Source of the DNA: Hyphomicrobiales bacterium
Lineage (GTDB): Bacteria > Pseudomonadota > Alphaproteobacteria > Rhizobiales > NORP267
NCBI GenBank assembly: GCA_030688605.1
Contig: JAUYJB010000123.1
Location: 1-36,286, forward strand
Reading direction: 5' to 3'
Length of the DNA: 36,286 bases
Positions within the stretch are counted from its first letter, which is position 1, and every line of letters begins with the position of its first letter. The notes below the pieces were generated by a model. It saw only the letters and a list, made by a program, of their open reading frames with translations, was not told the origin of the DNA and searched no databases. Both the position numbers and the translations under genes were made by a program. Shown here in pieces: positions 1 through 9,196 of this stretch.

Positions 1-1
1 C

Positions 2-58
2 GGAGCGATCTACGTCGTGCTGGGCGCGGCGCTCACCTATTTCGGCTTTTCAGCATGA
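2..58 (+). CDS. C-terminal end of a membrane protein (partial)
   Basis: The first bases of the window read in one frame as GAIYVVLGAALTYFGFSA followed by TGA at 56-58. The peptide is hydrophobic throughout and looks like the last transmembrane helix of an integral membrane protein. It could be a LysE/RhtB-type exporter, but 18 residues cannot identify a family. The stop lies only 21 nt before thiC, so the two genes may be cotranscribed. The rest of the gene lies outside the window. Confidence 0.55.
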   Translation, partial: GAIYVVLGAALTYFGFSA

Positions 59-1969
<1,911 letters not shown>

Positions 1970-2003
1970 GGGTTGGCTAGGTATCGACCTGGCTGCCTCT
2001 CCT

Positions 2004-2173
2004 CGTCATCCCGGACAAGCGGCGGCCCGAGCGGTGCGTATGGCACCTTCAACGATCCGCCGCGCGATCCGGGATCCAGCCTTTTGCGGCGATGCGTGTA
2101 GCACCTCGGCCCTGGATTCCGGCCGGAGCCTGTCCTCGGGCTCGCGAAGCGAGACCCGGGGGCCGGAATGACG
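2004..2173. repeat. Composite dispersed palindromic repeat downstream of thiC
   Basis: The element is bounded by imperfect 11-base inverted ends, CGTCATCCCGG at 2004-2014 and CCGGAATGACG at 2163-2173. Inside it are a GATCCGGGATCCAG block (about 2067) and a hairpin around CTCGCGAAGCGAG (2141-2153). Bases 2131-2160, reverse-complemented, match 35901-35930 at 29 of 30 positions, so the same repeat family occurs at both ends of the window in opposite orientation. Blocks of this kind are common non-coding mosaic repeats in Hyphomicrobiales. No protein-like reading frame is visible in it. Confidence 0.75.
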
Positions 2174-2188
2174 ATTCAGCCAGCAAGC

Positions 2189-2220
2189 GTAGCCCGGATG
2201 AGCGAAGCGAAATCCGGGAT
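2189..2220. repeat. REP-like GTAGCCCGGATGAGCGAAGC repeat
   Basis: A hairpin with arms CCCGGAT (2193-2199) and ATCCGGG (2212-2218) sits in a sequence of the widespread bacterial REP type GTAGCCCGGATGAGCG. It lies between the composite repeat and the zeta-toxin remnant and may mark the junction where the 5' part of that gene was lost. Confidence 0.6.
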
Positions 2221-2240
2221 TCATCGTTGACCGGCCCCAT

Positions 2241-2431
2241 GATCCCACATTCCGCTACCGCCTTCGCCAGACGGTAGCGGACACGACATTCCGGTTGAGA
2301 CGATTCGAAGACGGTTCGCCAGAAGCGCGCGGTATCTTGAGGAATTTTACAAACCGATCGTCGATGAATGGTATATTTGGGATAGCCTGGAAGGCGACTT
2401 CCAAATTGCGGAGTTGTGGGATCAACCATGA
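2241..2431 (+). pseudogene. 3' remnant of a zeta-toxin-family P-loop kinase gene
   Basis: From 2282 the sequence reads HDIPVETIRRRFARS, then a segment including EEFYKPIVDEWYIWDS, and ends with TGA at 2429-2431. This matches the C-terminal signature of zeta-toxin/AAA_33 kinases (GGHDIPxExIRRRF...YxPxxDEWxxYD). Just upstream, around 2260-2281, similar residues (R-L-R-Q-T-V-A) appear in another frame, so a frameshift sits near 2279-2281. Beyond that the sequence becomes repeat DNA. The P-loop and catalytic N-terminal part are absent, so the product cannot be functional. The stop overlaps the start of the next small ORF as ATGA. Family assignment rests on motif recognition. Confidence 0.7.
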
Positions 2432-2604
2432 GCGACAAGCTTGATGTCGACAAAGTCGATGCCGCGCTGAAACGGGCGGCAAGAACCGCGGTGACCGGGT
2501 CGCGCGCGGCGCGCTCTGGCCGCTTCCTGCCCACGAAAAATCGGGGCGTTGCCTCGCGAAGCAATAAGTCGAAGCATCCCGATTGTAGCCGGCGCAAGGC
2601 TTGA
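2428..2604 (+). CDS. Small basic protein coupled to the zeta-toxin remnant
   Basis: A 58-residue basic ORF starts at the ATG that overlaps the zeta remnant's TGA (ATGA, 2428-2431). Its first half (LDVDKVDAALKRAARTAV...SGRFLP) is amphipathic and looks like a genuine small protein. The second half is rich in R, K and S and may be degraded. Zeta-like kinase genes of proteobacteria are often next to a short partner ORF, so this may be a former antitoxin or accessory protein. That role is inferred from position only. With the kinase truncated, it may no longer be expressed. Confidence 0.45.
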   Translation: MSDKLDVDKVDAALKRAARTAVTGSRAARSGRFLPTKNRGVASRSNKSKHPDCSRRKA

Positions 2605-2636
2605 GCGGAAGAGCGGCCGCGCGTTGAGGTCTATGA

Positions 2637-2742
2637 ATTACGGTGAAATAATTACGGTGACAGTGCACTCAATTGACCTATACAAATTACGTAATTACGC
2701 GAATTAGAATTAAATTACGGTGACAGTGCACTCAATTGACCT
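2637..2742. repeat. Left repeats of the RAYT element (direct copies)
   Basis: A 29-base sequence beginning ATTACGGTGACAGTGCAC occurs twice in direct orientation, at 2651-2679 and 2714-2742 (63-bp period). A truncated third copy, AATTACGGTGA, lies at 2637-2647. The AT-rich spacer contains the perfect palindrome AATTACGTAATT (2685-2696). The same sequence in inverted orientation lies at the right end of the transposase gene, so these are the left termini of a RAYT-type element with one duplicated copy. Confidence 0.85.
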
Positions 2743-2769
2743 CGCGGTCCTCCCAAGCCATCATGTCCC

Positions 2770-3474
2770 ATGGCTCGCCTCGGCCGCGTCGTTATCCCCG
2801 GTTATCCGCACCACGTCACCCAGCGTGGCAACGGCCGCGCGCGCACCTTCTTTTCCGGCGCCGACTATGCGCTCTACCGCGATCTGCTCGCCGAGCACTG
2901 CCGCGCCGCCGATGTCGATGTGTGGGCCTGGTACCTCATGCCCAACCACGTGCATCTCATCCTGGTGCCATCCGATCCCGACGGGTTGCGTCGCGCGCTG
3001 GCGGCGGTGCATCGCCGCTATGCCGGCGTCATTCATGCGCGGCGCAAGCGCACAGGCCATTTCTGGCAGGGCCGGTTCGGTGCCGTCGTCATGGACGAGG
3101 AGCATCTCGCGGCGGCGCTTCGTTACGTGTCGCTCAACCCGGTGCGCGCGCGCCTTCTCAAACGCGCGCAGGATTGGCGCTGGTCGAGCACCCGCGCGCA
3201 TCTTCGCGGCAAGGACGACGGGGTTACCTCGCTCGCGCCCATTCGCGACCGGTTTCCCCGCTTCGCCGACCTTCTCGCCGCGGAGCAGGATGTGGAAAAG
3301 TTCGATCGCCTGCGCGCGGCCGAGAGCATCGGCCGGCCCGTGGGAGACGATGGCTTTCTAGCGACCATCGAGCGGCTGACCGCGCGCCGCCTCAGACCCG
3401 GCAAGCGCGGGCCAAAGCCGAAGACGCCGGCGAACGACACGCAAGGCAAGCTATTAAGTGCACTGTCACCGTAA
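2770..3474 (+). CDS. REP-associated tyrosine transposase (RAYT, Y1/HuH family)
   Basis: The 234-residue protein belongs to the IS200/IS605-related TnpA_REP group. These are single-strand DNA endonucleases that nick next to palindromic repeats through a tyrosine-DNA link. The metal-binding HuH motif is MPNHVHLIL (His60-Val-His62). The likely nucleophile is Tyr84 in VHRRYAGVIHARR. The family signatures GHFWQGRF and RYVSLNPVRARL follow. The C-terminal tail (about 165-234) is an extension ending in a basic RRLRPGKRGPKPK stretch. The last codons and the TAA stop (LSALSP*) are encoded by the right inverted repeat itself. The frame is intact and the motifs are complete, so the protein could be active. 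Confidence 0.92.
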   Translation: MARLGRVVIPGYPHHVTQRGNGRARTFFSGADYALYRDLLAEHCRAADVDVWAWYLMPNHVHLILVPSDPDGLRRALAAVHRRYAGVIHARRKRTGHFWQGRFGAVVMDEEHLAAALRYVSLNPVRARLLKRAQDWRWSSTRAHLRGKDDGVTSLAPIRDRFPRFADLLAAEQDVEKFDRLRAAESIGRPVGDDGFLATIERLTARRLRPGKRGPKPKTPANDTQGKLLSALSP

Positions 3475-3475
3475 T
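3453..3475. repeat. Right inverted repeat of the RAYT element
   Basis: The sequence ATTAAGTGCACTGTCACCG and the next four bases are the reverse complement of the left repeats, with one mismatch in 23 positions. It overlaps the transposase stop codon (3472-3474), so element end and gene end coincide. Confidence 0.85.
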
Positions 3476-3478
3476 CGG

Positions 3479-3634
3479 GTCGTGGTCGGCGGCTATGTCT
3501 CCGACCAGAACGACTTCAACAGCTTCACCGCAGCCGTCCTGCTCGAATGTGCCGAATTCGAAAGGGTCGAATGCTGGTCGCTGGAGAAGCTGTCGATCAA
3601 CGGAAGGATCGTGCTGGACCGCAAGCGGATCTGA
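3479..3634 (+). pseudogene. Orphan C-terminal coding remnant after the RAYT element
   Basis: Directly after the right repeat, one frame reads VVVGGYVSDQNDFNSFTAAV onward through AEFERVECWSLEKLSINGRI to a TGA at 3632-3634. This is 51 residues of balanced, protein-like composition with no start codon and no upstream body. It looks like the 3' end of a gene whose front was lost or displaced when the element arrived. I do not recognise the family. No matching N-terminal part is evident on the left side of the element. Confidence 0.45.
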
Positions 3635-3738
3635 CCGCCCCGGCCACCGCTTGTCCGGGAGGCCAAGGGGAACGGGGCCAAAGACCAATCTCCAGACGCC
3701 GATCACCGTCTTGCAGCGCCGTTCCATATAGGGGAGGG

Positions 3739-3768
3739 TTGTTGGTTATTCAGAATTGATCTTATTAT
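3739..3768 (+). promoter_or_regulatory. Candidate sigma-70-type promoter for the peroxiredoxin gene
   Basis: In a locally AT-rich stretch, TTGTTG (3739-3744) and TATTAT (3763-3768) are spaced by 18 bases and lie about 65 bases before the peroxiredoxin ATG. This is a pattern match only. Confidence 0.4.
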
Positions 3769-3832
3769 AGGGAAGACCAGAGCCGCGCCGCCCACGTGCG
3801 CGGCCGGGATACCGTCGAAGGAGGCTCAGACA

Positions 3833-4495
3833 ATGGCATTGCAGATTGGCGACACAGCCCCTGATTTCGAGACCGAGACGACGCAGGGGAGAATAAAATT
3901 CCACGACTGGCTCGGCGATTCCTGGGGCGTGCTGTTCTCGCATCCGAAGGATTTCACCCCCGTCTGCACCACCGAGCTCGGCTACATGGCGCGCCTGAAG
4001 CCGGAGTTCGACCGCCGCAACGTCAAGATCGTCGGCCTGTCCGTCGATCCGGTGGACGATCACAAGCGCTGGTCGAAGGACATCGAGGAAACGCAAGGCG
4101 CAGCCCCCAACTATCCGATGATCGGCGATCCGCAGCTCAAGATCGCCAAGCTCTACGGCATGCTGCCGGCGGCGGCCGGCGATACGTCGGCCGGTCGCAC
4201 GCCGATCGACAACCAGACCGTGCGCAACGTCTTCGTCGTCGGCCCGGACAAGAAGATCAAGTTGGTCATCGTCTATCCGATGAGCACCGGGCGCAATTTC
4301 GACGAGGTGCTCAGGGTCATCGATTCCCTGCAGCTCACCGCCAAGCACCAGGTGTCGACGCCCGTCAACTGGAAGCAGGGCGATGACGTGATCATCATGG
4401 CCTCGGTCAGCGACGAGGAGGCGAAGAAGAGATATCCGCAGGGCTGGAAGACGCCGAAGCCCTATATGCGCATCGTGGCGCAGCCGCGCGGCTAG
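3833..4495 (+). CDS. 1-Cys peroxiredoxin (Prx6 type)
   Basis: This thiol peroxidase reduces hydrogen peroxide and organic hydroperoxides in the cytoplasm. The peroxidatic cysteine is Cys45 in the classic PVCTTE motif (FSHPKDFTPVCTTE). It is the only cysteine in the 220 residues, so no intramolecular resolving cysteine exists and the enzyme is of the 1-Cys class. The long C-terminal domain (NWKQGDDVIIMASVSDEEA...GWKTPKPYMR) is typical of Prx6/AhpC2-like proteins and makes the length normal. The start at 3833 has a strong GGAGG site (GAAGGAGGCTCAGACA). The gene appears monocistronic, with a promoter candidate in front and a hairpin behind. Confidence 0.95.
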   Translation: MALQIGDTAPDFETETTQGRIKFHDWLGDSWGVLFSHPKDFTPVCTTELGYMARLKPEFDRRNVKIVGLSVDPVDDHKRWSKDIEETQGAAPNYPMIGDPQLKIAKLYGMLPAAAGDTSAGRTPIDNQTVRNVFVVGPDKKIKLVIVYPMSTGRNFDEVLRVIDSLQLTAKHQVSTPVNWKQGDDVIIMASVSDEEAKKRYPQGWKTPKPYMRIVAQPRG

Positions 4496-4520
4496 CCGGC
4501 AACCGCTGTCGCTTCGTTTG

Positions 4521-4545
4521 ACCCGGCGTCCTGCGGGCGCCGGGT
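4521..4545 (+). terminator. Hairpin terminator after the peroxiredoxin gene
   Basis: An 8-bp GC-rich stem (ACCCGGCG 4521-4528 with CGCCGGGT 4538-4545) and 9-base loop lie 26 bases past the stop. The following CTACTCTT is only weakly T-rich, so the terminator may be weak or Rho-assisted. Confidence 0.55.
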
Positions 4546-4601
4546 CTACTCTTGGATCGCCGTGAGGGGCAATCGAGTCGCCCGCCGAGGGAGCAAGCCA
4601 A

Positions 4602-5090
4602 ATGGACTGGGAAGTCGTTCAGGCGATCTCGAGCATCGTTGCATCGGTCGCGGTGGTGCTCACCGTCGTCTACGTGGCGATACAGGTGCGCCGCAGCACC
4701 GTCGCCACCTACTCGCAGACGTATCAGTTTGCCACTCAGGCCCTCGGCGAAATGGCCGCCATCGTCGGTCACAACAAGGAGACGTCGCGCATCTTTACAG
4801 TCGGCATGGCGACGCCGGAGAAACTCGACAACGATGAGTTCATCCAGTTTTCCTACCTCGGCATCAGTCTGTTTCGCCGCTACGAGAACGTCTTTTTCCA
4901 GTATCAATCGGGCATGATCGACGAGGACTTCTGGGCCGGTCATCGCGACAATGTGCTGTGGTTCTACCATCGGCCAGGAACCCAGCGCTGGTGGCAGGAA
5001 CGGCGGCTGTCGTTCAGCAAGCGCTTCCGCGAGTTCCTGGAAAGCACCTCGCCCGACGAGGTCGCGGCGCCATCGACGCGGCAAGTGTGA
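4602..5090 (+). CDS. Small membrane-anchored protein of unknown function
   Basis: The 162-residue protein has one N-terminal transmembrane helix (about residues 8-28, AISSIVASVAVVLTVVYVAI). A hydrophilic domain rich in aromatic residues follows (FFQYQSGMIDEDFW, GTQRWWQERR). The helix-then-QVRRSTxA arrangement is common in uncharacterised proteobacterial proteins that carry a soluble alpha-helical domain anchored at the inner membrane. The start has a GGGAG site 10 bases upstream. Coding bias is good and the frame is intact. It sits alone between the peroxiredoxin terminator and the CFA-synthase gene. No function is proposed. Confidence 0.75.
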   Translation: MDWEVVQAISSIVASVAVVLTVVYVAIQVRRSTVATYSQTYQFATQALGEMAAIVGHNKETSRIFTVGMATPEKLDNDEFIQFSYLGISLFRRYENVFFQYQSGMIDEDFWAGHRDNVLWFYHRPGTQRWWQERRLSFSKRFREFLESTSPDEVAAPSTRQV

Positions 5091-5200
5091 GGTTCCGGTG
5101 CGGGAGCCGGTTTGCCCCTGCCCGCTGGCGCCGCCGCCTTTGTCATGCTAAGCGCCCCCGGCGGCCCGCATGCGCGCATCGGTTGGCCGGGAGAAGAGCG

Positions 5201-6511
5201 ATGGTGAGCCCTGGTAAAGACGAGAAGCTGCTGGCTTCGGCGGGCCGCCTGGCGCGGCTCGTCGGCGAACAGCTCGATCTGGATCTGTCGCTGGAGCTGT
5301 GGGACGGCTCCACGGTTCCGATCGGGACGACCGTCAGCGACGATCTGCGCATCTCGGTCGCCAGCCCCGGCGTCATCGCCGCGCTGCTGCGCCGGCCGAC
5401 GCTCAACCGCCTGATCGCGCTTTATGCGAACGGCCGTATCGACATCAAGGGCGGCAGCCTGATGGACGTCGGCGAGCGGCTGACCGGCAAGAAGACGCGC
5501 AGGGGCATGAAGGCGATCAGCAAGAGCCGCCTTGCCCGCGAACTGCTGCCCTTCCTGTTCGTGCCCGCGGAGAAGCCCGAACGCAGCCGGCCCTTCGAGG
5601 GCGGCGACGTCGCGCCGCGCGGCGCCGGCGAGGAAATGACGGATTACATCCAGTTCCACTACGACGTGGGCAACGATTTCTACGCGCTCTTCCTCGATCC
5701 CGAAATGCAATATACCTGCGCCTATTTCCACGACTGGAACGAGACGCTGGAACAGGCGCAGCTGAATAAGATGGAGATGATTTGCCGCAAGTTGCGCTTG
5801 CGCGAAGGCGACCGGTTGCTCGACATCGGCTGCGGCTGGGGCGGGCTTTCCTGCTATGCGGCGCGGAACTACGGCGTCAAGGCCCACGGCGTCACCCTCT
5901 CCCAGGCACAGGTCGACTATGCCAACGAGAAGATCGCCAGGCTCGGCCTGCAGGACCGCGTCACCGTGGAGCTGAAGAACTACGCCGACCTTCAGGGCGA
6001 ATATGACAAGATCTGCTCCATCGGCGTGTACGAGCATCTGGGCGTCGCCAATCTGCCGCGCTATTTCGCGACCGTGCGGTCGCTGCTGGCCGAGGATGGC
6101 CTGTTCCTCAATCACGGAGGCACGCGCCGCGCCGCGCGCGGCAAGCGCAGGTTCGGCACCCGTCCCGAGCACCGCGCGATCCGCAGATACGTCTTTCCCG
6201 GAGGCGAGCTCGACGATATCGGCAATACCGTATCGGTCATGGAGCAGCAGGGGTTCGAAGTGCGCGACGTCGAGAGCTGGCGCGATCACTATTTCCCCAC
6301 GATCCGGATGTGGTGCGACCGCTTGGCCGCCAACCGGGACAAGGCCATCGAGCTCGTCGGCGAGCCTATCTACCGCATGTGGGTCGCCTATCTGAGCGGC
6401 TGTGGGCTTGCCCTGGCGCGCGGCAGCATCCGCAAATATCAGGTCCTGGTGACCAAGTCGGCCGAGAGGCCGGCGCCGCTGCCGCCGACCCGCGCCGATC
6501 TGTACCGCTGA
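5201..6511 (+). CDS. cfa: Cyclopropane-fatty-acyl-phospholipid synthase family methyltransferase
   Basis: The protein would transfer a methylene group from S-adenosylmethionine to unsaturated acyl chains of membrane phospholipids. The N-terminal region (1-140) is the Cfa substrate-recruiting domain. The SAM fold begins near residue 200 with the glycine motif LLDIGCGWGG (207-215). The lipid-handling segment HYDVGNDFYALFLDPEMQYTC includes Cys173, the position of the conserved active-site cysteine. SIGVYEHLG supplies the conserved Glu, and NHGG lies where bicarbonate ligands sit in known enzymes. At 436 residues it is of normal length. The ATG at 5201 is chosen because GGGAGAAG lies just before it; an open frame extends to 4958 without coding character. 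A patatin-like gene follows within 80 bases, suggesting shared lipid biology. Confidence 0.9.
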   Translation: MVSPGKDEKLLASAGRLARLVGEQLDLDLSLELWDGSTVPIGTTVSDDLRISVASPGVIAALLRRPTLNRLIALYANGRIDIKGGSLMDVGERLTGKKTRRGMKAISKSRLARELLPFLFVPAEKPERSRPFEGGDVAPRGAGEEMTDYIQFHYDVGNDFYALFLDPEMQYTCAYFHDWNETLEQAQLNKMEMICRKLRLREGDRLLDIGCGWGGLSCYAARNYGVKAHGVTLSQAQVDYANEKIARLGLQDRVTVELKNYADLQGEYDKICSIGVYEHLGVANLPRYFATVRSLLAEDGLFLNHGGTRRAARGKRRFGTRPEHRAIRRYVFPGGELDDIGNTVSVMEQQGFEVRDVESWRDHYFPTIRMWCDRLAANRDKAIELVGEPIYRMWVAYLSGCGLALARGSIRKYQVLVTKSAERPAPLPPTRADLYR

Positions 6512-6589
6512 CCTGGCCGCACGGCCCCGCATTCATGCTTTCGAAAAGGCTTTCCGCTATCATTCCGCGGCGTGGAGAGTGGTTTTCCG

Positions 6590-9046
6590 ATGCGTGAAAA
6601 AGAGCTCCGCCTGGCCATCGTTCTCACGGGCGGCATCTCGCTTGCCGTGTTCATGCATGGCGTCAGCCGCGAGCTGCTCAAGCTGGTGCGCGCCTCGAAA
6701 ATCTATCACGCTCTGCCCGATCCGCGGGCGCGTATCAATGCCGCCTACGCCACCCTCGATGACGACCCGTCGCGCGAAAGCGACACCGAGCATGTCTATT
6801 TCGACCTGTTGAAGGCGATCGCGCCGGCGACCGATTTGCGCGTCGTTGTCGACGTGATTGCAGGCGCCTCGGCCGGCGGCGTCAACGGGGTCATGCTGGC
6901 CCGCGCGCTCGCCCACGATCAGCCGCTCGACGACCACCGCGCCATGTGGCTGGAGCATGCCGACGCCATCGACCTGATGGACGCAGCGGCGCTGGCCAAG
7001 CCGATGAGCAAGATCTATCTGGAGCCGTTCAGCCGCGTGCTGCTGCGCACCTGGCTTCTGCCCATGGCGGCGGACCAGGAAACGCGCGCCAAGCTGCGCA
7101 CCTTCGTGCGCTCGCGCTGGTTCAAGCCGCCCTTCTCCGGGCCCCGCTTCATCGGCTGGATGCTCGATGCATGCGATGCCATGGGGGAGGGCCGCGACGA
7201 GGCTCGTTCGCTGCTGCCGGACGGACACCCGCTCGACCTCATTGTCTCGGTCACCGATTTTTACGGCCACCAGCGCATCGTTCGTCTGCATGATCCGGCG
7301 CGCATCGTCGAGGCCGAGCATTTGCATCTGTTCCGATTCCGCTATGAGCGCATGAGCGACGGACGGATTATCAGCGATTTTGATCATCAGGGCGTTCCTG
7401 GGCTGATCTTCGCTGCCCGGGCGACCGCCTCCTTTCCCGGCGCCTTCCCGCCGGCCACCGTCAAGGAGATGGACCAGGTGCTGCAGGCCCGCGGGCGCGA
7501 TTGGCCGCGCCGCGCGCGGTTCCTTGCCGACAAGTTCAAGCCGCTCACCCGCGCCGGCCGCAATCCGGAGACGGCGGCCTTTATCGACGGCAGCACCGTC
7601 AACGACAAGCCCTTCGCCGCAGCGATCGGCGCGCTGAGTGCGCGTCCCGCCCAGCGCGAGGTGATGCGACGGCTGATCTATGTCGATCCGGCTCCCGGAG
7701 GCGCGTCGAACGGGACGAATGGAGTGAGCGGGGTTCCCGGCATGATGCGGACCGTTCTCGCCGCGCTGGTCGAAATCCCCGGCAATGACCCGGTGCGCGC
7801 CGACCTTGAGCGCCTGGACGAGGTCAACCGCCGCATCCGCGTGCTTCGCCACGTGATCGATCTGACCCGGCCCGAGGTCGCAGCCCAGGTCCAGACCATC
7901 GTCGGCGCGTGGGCCGCCCGCTCGCCGAGCACAAAGCGCATCGCCCGCTGGCGCGAGACGGCCAACGCGCGCGTGGCCCGCGATTCCGGCGTCGTCTTCG
8001 ACAGCTACTTCCGGCTCAAGATGCTGTCCGTGCTCGGCCATCTGGAGCGGCTCATCTGCGCCCTTGCCGAGCGGGGCGGCTGCGAGGCCGACAAGGACGT
8101 GGTGGCGACGCGCGTGAGAGGCTGGGCCGAGACCCGTCTCGATGCGCTGACGGCGGCGGCGCGCCCTGCCGGCCGGGAGGGCGATGTCGAATTTCTGCGC
8201 ACCTTCGACGTGGATTTCCGCGTCCGCCGGCTGCGATTTGTCATCCGCCGCCTCAACGAGCTCTATGGCCTGTCCGCGGAGGGCGGCACCTCGAGCAGCA
8301 GCGAGGATCTCGATTCCATTAAGGCGCTGCTCTATCGCCAGCTCGAGCAGGCCAAGCGGCGCTGGAACGAGGACTTTTTCAGTGCCGATGTCGCCGCCGC
8401 CGCTGCCGCCTGGGTGCGGCCCGGCGATGGACGTCAGCGGCTCGACGCGCTGTTGCGCGATATCGCGGCCGAGATCGACATGGCTGGCCTCGACGCTTCC
8501 GCCGACGCGCTGTTTGCCACCGCGACGGTCGATTATCTCGACCGGCCGGCCCGCCGCGAGGTGCTGAACGCTTATATCGGATTCTGCTTCTTCGACGTGG
8601 TGAGCTTCCCCATGGTGCAGTGGGAAGATTTGGACGAGCTCGACGTGGTCCTCATCCACCGCATCAGCCCGGAGGACGCCCGGGCGATCCGCCGCGGCGG
8701 CGATCCGGTGGCGCTCAAGGGGACGGGCCTGCGCCATTTCGGCGGCTTCTTCAATCGCGCCTATCGCGAGCACGACTATCTGTGGGGCCGGCTGACGGCG
8801 GCCGACCGGCTGGTCGACGTGGTGCTCGATGCGACCGGCGTTCAGGCGCAGGCCATCGACATCGATGTCGGGGCGCTGAAAAGGCGGCTGTTCGCGTCGA
8901 TCCTGCAGGCCGAGGCGCGGTTCCTGAAGGCCGATCCGGCACTGTTCGATGAGACCCGCGCGCAGCTCCTGGGCAGCGTCGAACCGCAGCGCGATCAGAA
9001 TATCCCCGCTCCGGCGGAGCCGCCCGTCGCCCCCCCGGAGGTTTGA
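6590..9046 (+). CDS. Large patatin-like phospholipase family protein
   Basis: The 818-residue protein begins with a patatin lipase domain. It has a glycine-rich oxyanion loop (LTGGISLAVFMHG, 12-24), the nucleophile elbow GASAGG (Ser94) and the dyad aspartate in FIDGSTVNDKPF (around 330-340). The long C-terminal part matches the architecture of the bacterial patatin-related family with a DUF3376-like region (TIGR03607-type). No signal peptide is visible, so it should act in the cytoplasm or on the inner leaflet. The expected activity is acyl-ester hydrolysis of phospholipids. Members of this size are little characterised. The ATG at 6590 lies after a GGAGAG site; a GTG at 6572 is an alternative. 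The upstream neighbour is a CFA-type lipid methyltransferase. Confidence 0.87.
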   Translation: MREKELRLAIVLTGGISLAVFMHGVSRELLKLVRASKIYHALPDPRARINAAYATLDDDPSRESDTEHVYFDLLKAIAPATDLRVVVDVIAGASAGGVNGVMLARALAHDQPLDDHRAMWLEHADAIDLMDAAALAKPMSKIYLEPFSRVLLRTWLLPMAADQETRAKLRTFVRSRWFKPPFSGPRFIGWMLDACDAMGEGRDEARSLLPDGHPLDLIVSVTDFYGHQRIVRLHDPARIVEAEHLHLFRFRYERMSDGRIISDFDHQGVPGLIFAARATASFPGAFPPATVKEMDQVLQARGRDWPRRARFLADKFKPLTRAGRNPETAAFIDGSTVNDKPFAAAIGALSARPAQREVMRRLIYVDPAPGGASNGTNGVSGVPGMMRTVLAALVEIPGNDPVRADLERLDEVNRRIRVLRHVIDLTRPEVAAQVQTIVGAWAARSPSTKRIARWRETANARVARDSGVVFDSYFRLKMLSVLGHLERLICALAERGGCEADKDVVATRVRGWAETRLDALTAAARPAGREGDVEFLRTFDVDFRVRRLRFVIRRLNELYGLSAEGGTSSSSEDLDSIKALLYRQLEQAKRRWNEDFFSADVAAAAAAWVRPGDGRQRLDALLRDIAAEIDMAGLDASADALFATATVDYLDRPARREVLNAYIGFCFFDVVSFPMVQWEDLDELDVVLIHRISPEDARAIRRGGDPVALKGTGLRHFGGFFNRAYREHDYLWGRLTAADRLVDVVLDATGVQAQAIDIDVGALKRRLFASILQAEARFLKADPALFDETRAQLLGSVEPQRDQNIPAPAEPPVAPPEV

Positions 9047-9196
9047 CGGCACGCTCCGGCACCGAGGCGATCTCGGCGCCGATCAAGGGGCCGGTCCAGG
9101 CCGGATATGGATTGCCGTGGCTTCCAATTGGCGCATTGACGCGGCAGCATGGCTCCCTTACCCACGGGGCAATATTCCAACCGCCGGAGGATATCC

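Larger units (their letters stand above)
2651..3475 (+). mobile_element. REPtron-like element: RAYT gene between inverted repeats
   Basis: The unit comprises left repeat copies (2651-2679, 2714-2742), the Y1/HuH transposase gene (2770-3474) and an inverted right copy (3453-3475). Over 23 bases the left and right repeats differ at one position. This matches the organisation of REP-associated tyrosine transposases flanked by their own terminal palindromic repeats. Disrupted coding remnants lie on both sides (zeta kinase at left, an orphan C-terminus at right), which fits an accessory insertion patch between thiC and the peroxiredoxin gene. No clear target duplication is visible. Confidence 0.8.

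Noticed and set aside
6560-9052. 830-codon open frame antisense to the patatin-like gene
   Set aside because: Its composition (R, H, A, D, G rich) is that of a complementary-strand shadow, and the + strand has clear catalytic motifs.
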